From contig JAHNZQ020000227.1 in assembly GCA_019155205.2 (NCBI GenBank), positions 1,240,418 to 1,283,546 on the forward strand: 43,129 bases of DNA, written 5' to 3'. Shown here piece by piece: positions 1 through 12,271 of the stretch. The translations under genes were made by a program, and so were the position numbers. The notes under the pieces are model-generated. The model had not been told where the DNA came from. It searched no databases and saw only the letters and a list, made by a program, of their open reading frames with translations. This stretch comes from Gracilaria vermiculophylla. Taxonomy: Eukaryota; Rhodophyta; Florideophyceae; Gracilariales; Gracilariaceae. Each line of letters opens with the position of its first letter. Within the stretch, counting starts at the first letter, position 1.

Positions 1-225
1 TATAGACTTGGAGTGCCATTTTCAAATGTATGTTGCGAATCTAGGAGAGCACCGTAGGCCTGTTGGTTCTTGTTTTGAACCAGTTCTTTAGACACGTTTG
101 TAGTTCTACATGTACATACCTAAGTTAGTGTGATAGCGTCGTAAACTGAAGGAAGCGTTAAACTAATGCCGTTCTAAATTGCTCGTTTCAGATTATTGGT
201 GGGACACGTCGTAGGTCGGTTGGAT

Positions 226-440
226 ATGGCGCGAAAACGGGCGAATGAAAAAATGCGGTTGGATAAGTACTCGGGGAGTGCTCACTTGGTGGTTGCGTCA
301 GGAACGGGAGCGCCGTTGTGGTGGGGCGTGTAGTAGCGATGTCTAGCGAGGACGTCAATGATGAAGAGCTACTGGCGTTGTTGGATAAAGCGGAGCAGGG
401 GGAGGTCCCCGAGACGCCTTTAAGGACGACAAAGGGATAG
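226..440 (+). other. two short successive ORFs, unrecognised
   Basis: ATG226 opens a 35-residue basic frame (starts MARKRANEKMRLDKYSG) ending at 331-333. ATG339 opens a 33-residue acidic frame (starts MSSEDVNDEELLALLDKAEQ) ending at 438-440. Composition looks more protein-like than random, and a pyrimidine-AG (CTCGTTTCAG, ends 191) precedes the first, so they could be exon pieces of a decayed gene. No family is recognised. Weak support only. Confidence 0.2.
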
Positions 441-638
441 AAGGTGAGAGTCGGTTGAAGAGGAGGCGTGGAATGAGAAGATAAGGAGAAGAAGGATGGT
501 AAGGATGGTAAGGGAGGTATGGTGTCCAAGAGTGTGGGTGTAGCTGTGAGAACAGTTGGGCTCCAAACTTTGACAATTTGAAGTTCGAAATCCACGAGAT
601 GGAAATATGTGCGTAAATTTGGGTTGCATGGGGGTGGG

Positions 639-665
639 GCCGCTGGCCGCTGCGCGGCCAGCGGC
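639..665. repeat. GC-rich hairpin, 12-bp perfect arms
   Basis: GCCGCTGGCCGC (639-650) and GCGGCCAGCGGC (654-665) are exact reverse complements around a 3-nt loop, in otherwise AT-leaning DNA. CTAA (678-681) and CTAG (682-685) follow within 20 nt. Helitron 3' ends combine a hairpin with a CTRR terminus, but neither tetramer is followed by T, and no Rep/helicase gene or 5' TC end is seen, so the Helitron reading is weak. Confidence 0.7.
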
Positions 666-1117
666 ATTTCGAGCCCTCTAACTAGCGTTTCGTGAGCAAA
701 GAACTTGCTCTAAACTTGAAACTAGCGAGTTGCGGTACTATGGACGGAGAGCAATAGAAAATAGGAAAGAGTGATTTCCAAAAAAAAATTTTTTTTTGCT
801 TGCCAACCACCGCGAACTAGCAGAATCTAGCGTTTTCGTAGTTTTTTTGAGTGATTCCCTAACAAACTTGCAATCTATCACCCTTATCTAGCATTCCGAG
901 AACACCGACGATGAGCTAGATTCTTGTCATGGTACTCAATACCTCCCTCGCAGCCCCCTGTCTGTCCTCTCCGCGCATTTTACGATGACTTCTTGACGCG
1001 GCTCCCTTCTTTTTCGGGTTTGTAGGAGGGTGCCGCTGAACCAGTGGCATTCCGTCGATCTCCTCTGGTGCTCCGACACATTCAGTGTACATCCTGCCAA
1101 CTACGTGTACCTTCGTA

Positions 1118-2998
1118 ATGACTTCTCCGGCAGTTGCTCCTACTTTTCCGTTCGATCCTGAGGTGTATCACATCTCCACCGGTGCGCCACTTCGCCCAAG
1201 GGTACACTTCGACCATCAAGCTACGCGGGTTTTCGTGCCCTTACATGACAGCTGCGTAAGTCTCCCGTGCCCCGTGAAGGACTACATTCATCATTTCGGA
1301 GCGTAACTTCCGGCGATGAGGTTCCGCACTGCACAGGAGGTCACTTGGAACGACCAGAATCGGAAGCGGGTGGACGCCTTTCGTGCTCACTGGCTTCACA
1401 CTCCAGTGCACGGCGACAGCACTCCGACCACAGTGGGGAACTTTGACATCCCTTACATCAGAGGTTTTGAAGAGAACGAGATACAGACTCGACTCCGACT
1501 ACTCCACCACAAGGAAATTTCACAACAACGAGGAGTATGGCTCGAAATCATCGCCGATGGGCGTTTTGCCCGTGTTGTGCTGCCCTTCAATCTCCCTTAC
1601 GATGGCTTCCACTGGCTCAATTGCAAACGATGGGGGACGCAACTTGTGGATGCGATCCGAGTGTGGGACGCCTTCGGATACTTCTATTGTTGGGAGAACA
1701 CTGAGTTCCATGATATGCCTTCTCGGCAACGTTCCAACTATTACCTCAAGCTGAACGACTCCTGGAGGGACCATTAGGTCTCCCCGCACCTCTTTGTGGA
1801 CACGCCTATCACTTTCGCGTATCACAACTCGAAGGTTCTGGATCTACATGACTCCTTAGAGCGGTTCGTCACTTTGATCGCCTTGACGTGATTCACGGTC
1901 GGCACACTAGCGGCTTATCTCCAGGCAGCGGTTGAAGGCGTCACTTCCTACGTTCGGTGCCGCGACGGTTGACTCTTCTGAGATGCTTCGTATCAGTCAA
2001 CCGCCGGACGTTTTCTCCCTTTTCGGTGCCAATTAACTGGGTCCATCGCTCCTAAGGAATCAGAATCTCTTCAAAGGCATGGCGTGAAGCGAATCAGAGG
2101 CGGGGACGCTGCTGGATTACAACCTGCAGGTGGCTTAGCACGACACGCCGGGCTTTCTTTGGTATGATTATGGAAAAGACAAGTTTCAGCCGCTTGTGAG
2201 AAGCCTTAATTGAGACGATGATGGGCAAGCCTACTCGTTCTTTCCCCGCCTTGCCACTTCTCGGTAGCCTCATGTGCTACGGCAACGTTTCTTCGATTAT
2301 GGTCCCATGATAGAGAGTTTAGCGATCCGCACGCCTCTTTCGTTGCCGGATCCATCACATGACGTGGCTCTGTCCTCTGAGATCGGGACGCAGTCTCCAG
2401 CATCGACGCCGGATCCTCTCGCGGTGGATGCCGATGTGCCTCCGCGGAAGTGAACGAGACCACATACGTCCCGAATGCTTCGAACCCAGCGGTGCAACTG
2501 CATCTGCGGAGCGTCACGGTGCCGGGTGTTCAGCCTCACCTGAGAAGCTTCCCGGTTCCTGTAGCGCCGTCATTTTTTGTGTCGTCTGCTCCATCCTTGG
2601 TCCTGCCGACCTCCGTGGCGGTGTCTGCAGAATCCATTCGAGAGCCCACCGTCCCGGCTGTTCCGCTGTCTGCCACTACTTCTGCGGCTGTTTTTGTTCC
2701 GTTGACGGAGATTGCCGATTCCGGCGTGCACTCAGGCAGGTTATCCTTTGGGGCTCTTTGTACTACTTTCCAGGAGTTGGTGCAGGCATGCATGGTGATG
2801 GGTCATCCTGCTCCGACTTCTCCTGTAAAGCTTCTGCTTGAGGTTTGCAACTGGGTCCTGGAGCTCCATAAGGCGTGTGCCGATCGAGCCTCGATGGCTG
2901 CGATCAAGAAGAGCCTGGCGGAGTTCTTTGAGAGCCATGCGATAACAGCGAAGGATTGTCTAAGAGCAGAGTATGCGACGTGGTTGGGTGACCTGTAG
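1118..2998 (+). pseudogene. antisense ORF of element A (decayed, unknown protein)
   Basis: Runs opposite to gag-pol and ends 210 bp from the pol stop, tail to tail. ATG1118 aligns with ATG34598 of element B and the final TAG (2996-2998) with the stop at 36480. The frame is interrupted by TAA1304, TAG1775, several later stops and at least two compensating indels. At TAA1304 B reads TAC, and at TAG1775 B reads TGG, so these are secondary mutations. Shared blocks include NPEVYH/DPEVYH near the start, a central tryptophan-rich part (WGT, FGYFY, HDMPS, NDSW), a proline-rich linker with an LRSV motif, and a C-terminal helical block ending in a ...GDL stop. No known domain recognised. It could be a captured host gene or an accessory retroelement protein. 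Confidence 0.75.
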
Positions 2999-3208
2999 GC
3001 GTGAAAAACCCGGCGACGGAATTAATTCCACGTGGAGACAGAATAAAATACCCTTGAGGTGGAGCAGGGGCTCCACGACAGGTGATTTCCGTACTCATTG
3101 GCCGTGCCCGAGCGTCTACCAGCAACAGGTGCCGCAGCAGAAGTGCACGAAAAGCGGGCAATGTCGGCCTCGAGGCGAAAAAGAGAACTCCACGAAAGGT
3201 GGAGACGC

Positions 3209-6200
3209 CTAGGCGGAATTGCGTTTCCGCTCCAGATTGGCGTGATATCTCCTGATGAATTTCTCCGAGATGTTTCGCGGATGTCTTTCCCTGTCATACT
3301 ATGAGATTTGCCCATACCAGAGGACGTGGTACAGTATCCCTGCAGCGTTTTATCTATGACAGACGATATCGTCCACTGCATACAGGCTATCATCGTGAGT
3401 GGTTGTGATGACGTCTGGAGCTTCGATCAATGGTTCACCGAGAGGTGTGATGTGATTTCCAATATTCATCGGCGTCCTCGCTTTTGAGGTGCTTGGAGTA
3501 GGAATGTCCACAGGGGGCCCCTGAGGTGGGTTCACGGACGTTACTGAAAGGCTGGGCGTTTGGATTTTCGTCACCCGATCGCGAGAGACACCTTCTCGGA
3601 GCCATTCTACCTCGATGGCGACAGTGTCCCTGTAGGATTGAAGGACTTTGTAAGGGCCTGAGATATCTGGCGCCAATTTGCGCCTGACGTCCCGCGGTTC
3701 ATCGGATGTCTCCCCAGATTTGTCGAAGAAAACCTCGTCGCCTTCTTTCAGGTGAGGGCCTTCTTTCCTCTTTCGGTCCAAATCCTGTTTTAATCTCCTC
3801 TGTTTGGCGTTAAGTCTCTCTTTTGAGGGGTAAATTGCGTCCTCTTGGCGTCCTTGGTACCTTAAGATGGAGCGGTTTGCTTGAGCTACTATTGGTATCT
3901 GTAACCCACCCGCTGGGTGCGCCGTGGCGCTTGCCTCAATGATGGCACTAGGCGGGATTTGCGAGAGCACCATATTGTAACGAGCGGTCCCCGTGGAGCG
4001 GTGCACCTCCAGGTTGTATGCATATATGAGCGAGCTCGCGTATGTGTTCCAATCTTTCTAATTATCCGCTACGTAGAGTTACAATCTTGAGGCGATGGTT
4101 TTGTTAAACCATTCTGCCTTTCCGTTGATCTGGGGGTGATATAAAGCGGTAAACATATGCTTCATCCCCAGCCATCCGGAGATGGCGCTGAAAATCTTCC
4201 CCGAAAACTGGGGTCTGTTTTCCGTAAGGAGATACGATGGGATTCCATACGCGTAAAGCCGATTCTCCAGAACGAGGTCGTCAGTTGCTGCTTTAGTGGT
4301 GCTGCAGAGCGGAATGGCACGCATGATCTTCGAGAATCGATCGGTGATCACGAGGATAAATCCATATCAATTCTCCGACTTGTGGAAAGACACCAAAATA
4401 TCCATGGCCACGAACTCCAAAGGTCCTGAAGGCAGGAATGAAATGAGTGGCGTCTGGTGCTTGTGGATCATTTTCCGAGCCGTGGCGCACTAGTCCCGAT
4501 CTGCCACCCTTCTGGGAAGGCGTCATTACCCATGTGCAGCCAATAAAACTCCCTCTTCATGGTGAAATACATGCGCGACCCACTGGGGTGCCTTGTAAGT
4601 CGAGGATAGTGCAAAAGATACAGCACTCTCGCTCGTAGGCATGTTGGAACCCCCTTTTTGGAGAATACCGCCCAGGGGAGCGCGGCACACAAGTAAGCTA
4701 ACTTAGTCAACATCGAATGGTGATGTTAGACTCTCCACATTGGTGAGGCACTCCTTGCAGTACGCCTCCATAGTCTGCTCGTTTAGGTGATCTACAATGG
4801 TGATGGGTAGAACGTTCTTTTCCTCCTTGACGAGGGCCATCACCTGTGGGAGTCCATTAGACTTTCCTCAAGGTTCACAGTATTCCAAGCACTCTCCTTC
4901 GGATTTTTCTTTTCTGTCGGCGATCCTGATGACTAGACACGTATTAGTATCCTCCAACGGTGGTTTACATTCTCTCTCAGTATAAATATACGAGAGAACG
5001 TCTGCCGCCTGGCGTTTAAGACCTAAGCAGTGGACAACGTCATAATAGTACTCCAGGAGGCGTTGCCTCCACCTCTCCAGTGGACCGGCAGCATCTGTAA
5101 ATTGCATTATCTACTTCAATCGTGCATGTTCTGTTCTCAAGGTGAAACGCGCCCCTTCTAGGTATGCGCGTAGAGACAACACCGTCCATATAATGGCGAG
5201 ATATTTTGCGCTCGGAGGTAGAATAATTCCTTTCCCTCGCTGAAAGCCTGCGACCCCAGTTTCATAGAGGTGAAATTCCACCTTCAGAATGTTCCAGTAG
5301 GAGGGTTCATCTGACCTCGAACTCACTGGCGTCTGATTTCAGCACCATTTGGCCGTTCCACTTTGGTAGAATCAAGATCAGTGGCTCTCTTAGTCTCCTT
5401 TTCAAAATGTTACCGACTTCGAAATCTTCGTCCATTAGGAGAGCAGACTGCGTCGGTTCGTCTTTCTCCGGGAGGCGATTTGACGGCATTTCAATGCGGA
5501 AGAAATATGGCAAAAACCTCCGAAAGACATTACACAATCCAAGAAAGGAGTGGAACTCCGTCTGGTTTGTCGGAGGATGAGCTTTCTTCATGGCGTCTTG
5601 AGTCTTTGTGGAAACCTAAAGGCGGCCGAGGAACACATCCTGCCCCAGTTAATCCACCTAGGACTTGAAAATGAGACACTTCTTCAGCTTCAAGGTTGGT
5701 CCAACATCCTTCATGAGTTGAAGCACGTGGTTCACATTCATAGCGTGCTTCTCATTGATGCAGGAGCAAATAATGACATCGTCAATATATACCAAGGCGT
5801 ACTGCTACTTTACGTTTGACAGGATTATTTCTACCGCTCATCGGAACGTAGCGGGTGCATTCTTAAATTCAAATAGCATCCTTAGAAATCTGAAAACTCC
5901 ACAGTACGAAATGTGCGTTATCTTGTACATATTGGAGTCATTCATCTCAGTTAACCAGTAGCCACTTTTGGCATCCAGTGTGGAGAAAATAGACACATCC
6001 CTTAAGGAGTCAATACATTAATCCATACGGGGTATCGGGTAAATTTCGCGTACCGTTACCTCATTGGGGCGTCTATAGTCAATGCAGAACTTCAAGGATG
6101 ATCCATCTTTCTTCTTCATCAAAACCACCGGGGCGGCTCATTTGGAAAAGGAGGGCTCGATGACAACCTTCTTAAGCATCTGGTGAACCTCATCGCTTTC

Positions 6201-7440
6201 GAAATCGCGCGCATAGGGTCCGGCCCTTCTCGGGAGTTTATGTACCGGTTTCGCATTAGGTGTGTGCTGGATCTGGTGCTTGACCATTCTAATCTGACCC
6301 TGGCGACTAGAATACATGTTCTCAAGAGCGGATATCATCTCCACTGTCCTATGGCGATACCCTTTGCACTTTTCGCCTATTTGGTACTTTTCTTTCCAAG
6401 TGACAGGCTTCTCTTCCTCTACAGACGTCGAAGCTGCTTTGCGTTTTACGGTGGTGATAGCATCGCGGTTTTTTCGACTATCCATACGAAACAGATGAGC
6501 CAGTCCTGCAGGGGCTAGTACTACCAATCCTACGATAGACCCTTTCTGGAGCCGTAAAGGCGACTCCTTGAGGTAAAAGAGAATGATCCTGAAGGGAATG
6601 TTCGGCACCACTTCCATAACACCGTTCGCGATCATGTAGTGATGCTTGGTCGTCAGATGTAAGCTCCCCTGTAGGAATGAAAGGCCAGATGAAGAGGTCT
6701 GCTCACAAACTTCCGATTGACATCTCGCGGGTATTTCGATATTCTTCACCACCTGGAGCGTATTCGACTACGTCTCGTTTGTATGATTACCCACGTGACG
6801 GGCCTTGACGTCCGGTACCGGAGAGGCGGACACGATACCTTCAGGGGCGATGTCATGAAACGTTACCTTCCGCAGGCGTGTGTATATTGGACGTACATAC
6901 CAAACAACCAAGGAAGTGCCCAATGTGCGTTGTGCTGCCGCGTTGGTCGCCACTAGGAATCACCTCTTCACCTGTAAGCAGCCCAAATTCTAGATTTGGA
7001 TTCTGAGACTGATTTTCAAAGAGATATAAAGGTAATGATCCCATGATGTGAAATTCTCGACGCGATTTGTCTTGCGCCCTAGGGAGCTTGTCAGTCGTCC
7101 AGGATCCGAGAGCAGGCCGCGGCAGTACGTCAGCGTGCTCTAGGTTGGGGCCAGTTCCGTTGTCTAGGATAGCGTGCACCGTTATGGAGGCAAGTGGGGA
7201 ACATCGTATAGAGACAAATACCTTGTAAATCGCACGACAGAGCGGGCAAACAGATTCCTCAAAGGCGGCGAATGGGTCCAAATGAAATGGTCAGGCACGC
7301 AGTTTCTGCGTCGACGGTCCTGATGGCTTCTACCCCTTTTCTAAAGGCGAACTCCGTGGGGTCGGGTCTCGAAGGCAAGGAGCCACGCGGAGCCTCTACA
7401 CCTGATTATGAGGGTTTTTATCGTTGGAGAGGATCTAAGT
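3209..7440 (-). pseudogene. pol of element A: protease, RT, RNase H, integrase, chromodomain (broken)
   Basis: Reads right to left in several frames. Protease: ILDNGTGPNLEH at the position of the aspartyl active site (about 7170-7130). RT: KKKDGSSLKFCIDYRR (about 6100), LVYIDDVII (about 5790-5770), so the YxDD box survives. RNase H pieces occur near 5330-4870 (RTEHARLK; DVLSYI). Integrase: HYPRL zinc-finger segment (about 4620), MITDRFSK, LTENRPQF (usual Asp now Glu) and KAEWFN. The C-terminal chromodomain (LYHVLWYG, RRYHANL) ends at TAG 3209-3211. Many stops and frameshifts; clearly dead. Element B supplies the intact homologous order. Confidence 0.9.
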
Positions 7441-9664
7441 TTCAATGGGAGAGGGCTACTGCGGTTGCACATCTGTATGCGATGTGTTCCCCTGAGTTGT
7501 AACGGGTTCGGGTATTGCCCCGTTCATTGGGGGCGCACGTGTTAGTAGGACAGGCTGCACTCCAACTGGAACGCGGTAAACGTAGTTTCCTTGAGAGGAG
7601 AGGATGTCGTGATGCGGAGCTCGATAAATTCCGCTTTCTGTCTGTGTGTCCTTCAGGTTCTGCGAGTTCTTCTCCCGTTCCTGCATGATGGCGGCCCTCA
7701 TGGCCGGGGTAAAAGTAGTACTGTGTACTGGTTCTCTATACAAGCAAATACAGCAAGGCGGTACGTAACCCTGAGGGTCTGCGACTCGGAAACTCTTATA
7801 GGATCCTGCAGAAGCGTATAAGAAGAGAGACAAGGTGGTCCTCGTCCTAGACGGTGCTACCTGAGATGGGGCGTACGTGAGAGCAAGGGCCTTATGCTCT
7901 CCATCTACAGTGAGCTCATCGATCTCCCCTGAGGTGCTGGAGTCCAACGTTAGGGCGGATGGCCGGCTGTTTCTTATGGCCTTTTGTTTGTCCAGAAGTG
8001 GAATATGGCTACGGTTAGCGGCACGGTGGGTATTCCCATAGGATTCCACGAAGCGTGCTAGATCCATATAGGTGGCTTTTGCGTGCGTTTTCAAGTGATT
8101 ACGCATCCTGGCGCGTATCGAGGGAGGGATTCCGTCGACAAAAACGACATCAGTCGCTGTTCGGAGTACACTTTCCCACACCGTAAGGCCTTTGTCTACA
8201 GCTTCTATGAGAACTCCGTTTCGGCCATTCCCGCTACCTACCTACGGGAGATGACTTCCACGTTTGCATCGGATATAATTCCATTCATTGCGTATGTTTT
8301 GAGGAGTAAATGCACCACCTTCAGGTACGTCGTCAAGATCTCCGTTCCAGTGTCATCCTTAATGGTGCTCTCCCCCGTGAGGCACGGCTGCACCAGCGGG
8401 TGTGCTTTATCTGTGGGAAAGAACTGAAACCACCTGACGGCCGCACCTCCACGGACGTCATAGTCAATACACGCCGAACGGATTAGAATTAAAACATTCG
8501 ACCGAGATGCGGCCTGTGCCGGAGAAAGAGTGCTTCTTCATTTGATTATCCATGTGGCGCTGGATTTTCGAGAGTCATTTAGCAACTGACGGTTCGTAAA
8601 GAGTGAAGCGATCATTCTACCGGTACGCGTCGTAGTCTAACACTTTGAGCAGGAGGTCGTTAAGCGAGAAGACCTTTCTGACCCTTCTGTATCTCCCTTT
8701 AGGAGGCATACTGTCCTCCGCGCCGGAGCTGTTTACCAATTCAGAGTCTGAGCTTCTCTCCGAATCGGTGTTTCGATTTGCGCTTTTATCTCTCAGTTTC
8801 TCTCGTCCTCCTCCCTATAGATTGTCTCGGTGCCGGATGACACCCCCGCTGTCGCGATTCACCCAAGGAGTATCCTGTTATTCTCTCCTTGGGTGAAAAA
8901 CATCGTGACCGGTATTCTGTCCTTCTCCGTGAGGGGACAGGTCCAGATGGTTCACAGCAATATTCCTGAAGTGGCTCCGTTTCCCTACGGCAGTATTCTT
9001 CCGTCCTATGGTATATGAGGCGGCATTATTCTGTCTCTTTCTGCCCGGGGTCACCTTCGGTATAGATAGACGGAACCTTTCCTGTACGGAAGAACTAATT
9101 TGAAACGCCGCGGTTGGAAGCCTCTGCGCGGTTTCGGAATGAACCTACGCACGGACAACATCTGAGATCACTTTTGGGAAGAATTCCGAATCCAGCAAGG
9201 CGTCAACAGCTCGGTGAGCACTCTCCGTTGCGATTAACTCCACAAAGGTGTGGCTACGCTCTCCAAAATGTGCCTGAACGCCTGCAGAAATTCTTTCGAC
9301 GAGCTCATGTAAGAGCGAATCGGGAAGGCGTAAGGCCAGGGCTCCAGAGGCGAGCTTGGCTTCGGTTGTTTCCGTCTATGTAGCTCCTGGGGGTTTGCTG
9401 CGATGCCGTGTGCGGTTTTTCAATCTCCACGTCGGCGTTCTCCATAGGTTTCGTGGGGGTTTCCGCTCGCCTCCGGTCATGCACTCTCCTAAAGCGATCC
9501 CTAAAAAGCTCCACAGAGGTTCCAGGATTCCTAAAAAGGCTTTCAGAGTCCTCCAGTCTGGCGGCCATCTCTTGGGAAGCGTTGCGCGTGTTTCGCGCAC
9601 AAACGGAGTCGGTTGCTTGAGGTTCCTGTAAGGGCGTTTCTATTAGGAGTTCTCAGGATTCCAT
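7396..9664 (-). pseudogene. gag of element A (broken)
   Basis: The start is placed at the ATG at 9664, followed by a TGA at codon 4 that looks like a point mutation. From there the frame runs into MAARLEDSESLFRNPG, matching B (MAATLEDPESLLRNPG). The C-terminal half (8181-7456) keeps RARMRNHLKTHAKATY, LARFVESYGNTHRA and the cysteine pair PPCCICL. The natural stop (7396-7398) aligns with the B stop at 40865. Product would be the structural Gag that packages element RNA. Several stops and frame changes between about 9300 and 8180. Confidence 0.85.
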
Positions 9665-9721
9665 ATAGGAGGTGGTGGGGGATGATTTCCTTCCACTTCC
9701 GAATCCTCTGAAGGAAGAATT

Positions 9722-9871
9722 CTAATGTTGGGATCGGATCGTTGCATAACTAGAAACGCTGTTGTGTCGTCCCTCTTGCGATTCCTCTAGGCGTGTTTTA
9801 CACCAAGCAACATAGACCAAAATCTGTCTCACATCCCCTTCAACAAGGTTATTTTCCATTTTCGATGACAT
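9722..9871 (-). CDS. small ORF (49 aa), unrecognised
   Basis: ATG at 9871 with a second in-frame ATG at 9859; ends TAG 9722-9724. Begins MSSKMENNLVEGDVRQILVY and is mixed acidic/hydrophobic. It points away from the adjacent transposase frame (9879, plus), so it may be a short gene or exon of the Harbinger element or part of the leader of element A. It could be chance; the evidence is only composition and two in-frame starts. Confidence 0.25.
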   Translation of the reverse strand: MSSKMENNLVEGDVRQILVYVAWCKTRLEESQEGRHNSVSSYATIRSQH

Positions 9872-9878
9872 AATTCAA

Positions 9879-11161
9879 GTGTCCTTTTCAGACCCGAAAA
9901 TACCACAACCATTAAGTTGCCACATGAGCATCCCCACACTTTGGGACATTCCGCCAAACCTCAATCCACGCCGATCAGGCTTTCTCCCCCCATTGTTGAT
10001 AATTCAACGCTGCAAACAGCTTATTGCCGCTTTGGCTGCCATTATAGCGTGCGATAAGCATGACACCGATACACTTTCGGCTTCTATACAAACTATATCC
10101 ACCAAAAGTTTTCCGTTTCTTTGCTGGCACCAGAACAATCTCAAAGACTCAAGAGAAAGAAAATGTGTACGACATCGAAACACTGAACAATGGTTCAACA
10201 AAAACGCCGTAACTCCCGCATTTCTGCAATCACGTTCCTAGACTAAAATGTTTCGCATAATGTATGAACGATTCTGCACAGTTTTTGAGGCCATAAGACC
10301 TTCTGTGAAACGCGAAATGACGAACTACAGACCGTCATTGAAAGAGGAGTTGAATCTGGCTGCCTTTCTACTCTACCCAGGAGGATCAAAATTCGAGTAC
10401 ACTACATCTCAGCTCAGTACTGGATGCAGTACTGTTTCTGCTGCCATTCGGGAATTGTCACGAGCTATCATCAAATACTTTCGCTCTGAAGTACAATTTC
10501 TTACAGAAGAAGTACATATTGCGAATGTAATGAACGAGTTTGAGAGCATTCGAGACTGGCTGTGCTGCGTGGAGGCTGTCGATGGCACTCATATCAGGGG
10601 GCGTTGTTGTCCTCATTCTTAGTACTATGAGTACCGCTGCTATAAGGGCTACCCTAGCTTGGCCGTCTTTGCAGTAGTGGATGCAAATCAAAGGTTCTGT
10701 ACGCTGACGTAGGACGGCCTGGGGTCTTGGGAGATGCTACCATACATGACCCTTTTACACTGAATCCGAACATAGAAAGCTGAACTTGGCTTGGCGATGA
10801 CATTTCTAATTTGGTCATTTTTGGTGTTCACGTAAGACTATACCTTATCGGTGACTGCGCATTCTCTTTTTCTAGGAACATGATGAAGACCTCCACCATC
10901 CGTAAGAAACGGGCCCGCCCCGTATTAAACTTTTGGAATTCGGTAGCAAGCCAAACGTGTAAATCGGTCGAGTGCGGATTCTGCATACTGAAGCATGGAT
11001 TCATGACTCTGAAAGCCGGTGTCAGATTAGCACACGAAGATGATATAAGTACACTTTGCTTCGCGTGTCTTTTACTGCACAATCTGAGTTTTGGTCATGG
11101 CGCCTCCGAAGACTGTAGTTTACCACAAGATGAACCTGGGGAGTCTAACGAGGTTACGTGA
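9879..11161 (+). pseudogene. PIF/Harbinger-type transposase (broken)
   Basis: One frame covers 9879-10622 with a TAG at 10239-10241; the 3' part continues in another frame (10811-11161). The N-terminal segment carries a helix-turn-helix-like stretch (STGCSTVSAAIRELSRAIIK). The catalytic region shows VEAVDGTHI (first Asp), a YYEYRCYKGYPSLAVFAVVD segment typical of this family, LIGDCAFSFSR (second Asp) and SVECGFCILK (Glu), the DDE order of DDE_Tnp_4 nucleases. Such enzymes cut and paste their own element together with an ORF2 Myb-like partner. Stops at 10239, 10620 and a frameshift near 10700 make it non-functional. No terminal inverted repeats could be seen. Confidence 0.8.
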
Positions 11162-11236
11162 GACACAAATATTAGAAACCGAAAACACGATGCTTTGTTT
11201 TATTACGTGGTCAACAGACTCTCAGAAAATCAAGAA

Positions 11237-12012
11237 TCATAGCTTGAAAGCGAGTTGTTCTAGTATGCTACGCGTTTTCTCACGTTCATCGCTGCAACGT
11301 TTAAGTTCCCAAATATATTCGGCATGTTGTGTGTCCTGCTTTTCGATTAAAGACTGAAGCATGGCAGCAAGTAACACTTTAGCTCTTTTGCAAGAGCTAG
11401 TTGGTTCTCCGATTATCTTTCCGGTATCATCAGTGGACAACAACGCTGGAGGTGCATGCCTGGCCTTTCTGCGTTCACGCTCATACACTTGGTGGTAGTA
11501 TTTGCGTGTGTCAAATAAGTCTTCATCATCTCCATCTCTTCCAGATTGTGTAATGTTAACAATAAACGCGGAGTACATTCGTTAATCCTCGTAAGCGTAA
11601 GCTTCTTTTGCCATCTTTTCGCAGTTCTTTTGATTCCACATTCACTCTCAGGAAGCTTTGGCGCTTCCGCAAAGACCTCTTTTAAATTTTTCTTTTTTGC
11701 TTTTCGGTTTCCGTAACCAGCTTTGCTCATCTTTTTGAACAACAACAAAACACTCTCGTGATGTGATCGTAATGTCGCAAATGTGATGCTGGGTTCTTAT
11801 TTCTGCCGGTGAGCTGCTGAACAGTATTCTTTTTTGCCTTGATTGTTGATATATTTTCGATCCCGAATTTCGAGCTCTGAGTACCTTGATAAGGAGAATG
11901 GCTGATATATGCCACATGTTTCTGAGCCGATCCTGTTGGAATTACGATGTATTCGGAGGAACGCATTTGATTCGTGGCTATATAAAAGGTGTTTGCTGTT
12001 CAGTAGGGTCAA
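11237..12012 (-). pseudogene. probable Harbinger ORF2 remnant, convergent with transposase
   Basis: Three overlapping minus-strand frames (12012-11648, 11748-11413, 11578-11237) read as one lysine/arginine-rich protein broken by frameshifts. The C-terminal part (begins MYSAFIVNITQSGRDGDDED) has an acidic patch, a KYYHQVYERERRKAR basic block and a predicted amphipathic C-terminal helix (ILEQLAFKL end). PIF/Harbinger elements usually pair the transposase with a Myb/SANT-like ORF2; position and composition fit, but I cannot see the tryptophan-spaced Myb repeat, so the role is inferred. Confidence 0.45.
11978..11989 (+). promoter_or_regulatory. TATA-like element
   Basis: CTATATAAAAGG matches a eukaryotic TATA box on the plus strand. 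No plus-strand gene follows closely, so it may be incidental or belong to the transposon end. Confidence 0.25.
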
Positions 12013-12271
12013 GTTGAAGGAGGTGAGAACGATGAAGCGAATGCAAACAGTATCGGTAACGCAGTTATGGTGCGTTCACTTCGCACCAAAATTCTGCCAG
12101 TAACTCTTTCCCACTCGGTAATCAGTTAGTTTCTACACCAAGAAGAGCTTTCCTTGGTACTAGAATATGTCTCTTGGACAATTTTGCGCCAAAATCTATC
12201 TCCTCTACTTTAGGATACATTTCGATGTAGAACGGGCCTTAGTAAACGGACCTTCTAAGCCTGGGGGGAAG

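Larger units (their letters stand above)
1..880. other. left flank without a confident gene
   Basis: No sequence here aligns with element B, so the A/B homology ends near position 880 and the 3' LTR of element A is absent or replaced. The stretch holds a GC-rich hairpin (639-665), an A9/T9 tract near 781-799 and two short plus-strand ORFs (226-440). A proline/serine-rich minus-strand frame over 188-667 looks like a shadow of purine-rich DNA and is not called. Confidence 0.5.

Noticed and set aside
188..667. 159-residue minus-strand Pro/Ser-rich frame
   Set aside because: Low-complexity composition opposite purine-rich DNA, with no motif and no homologue in element B; best explained as chance.
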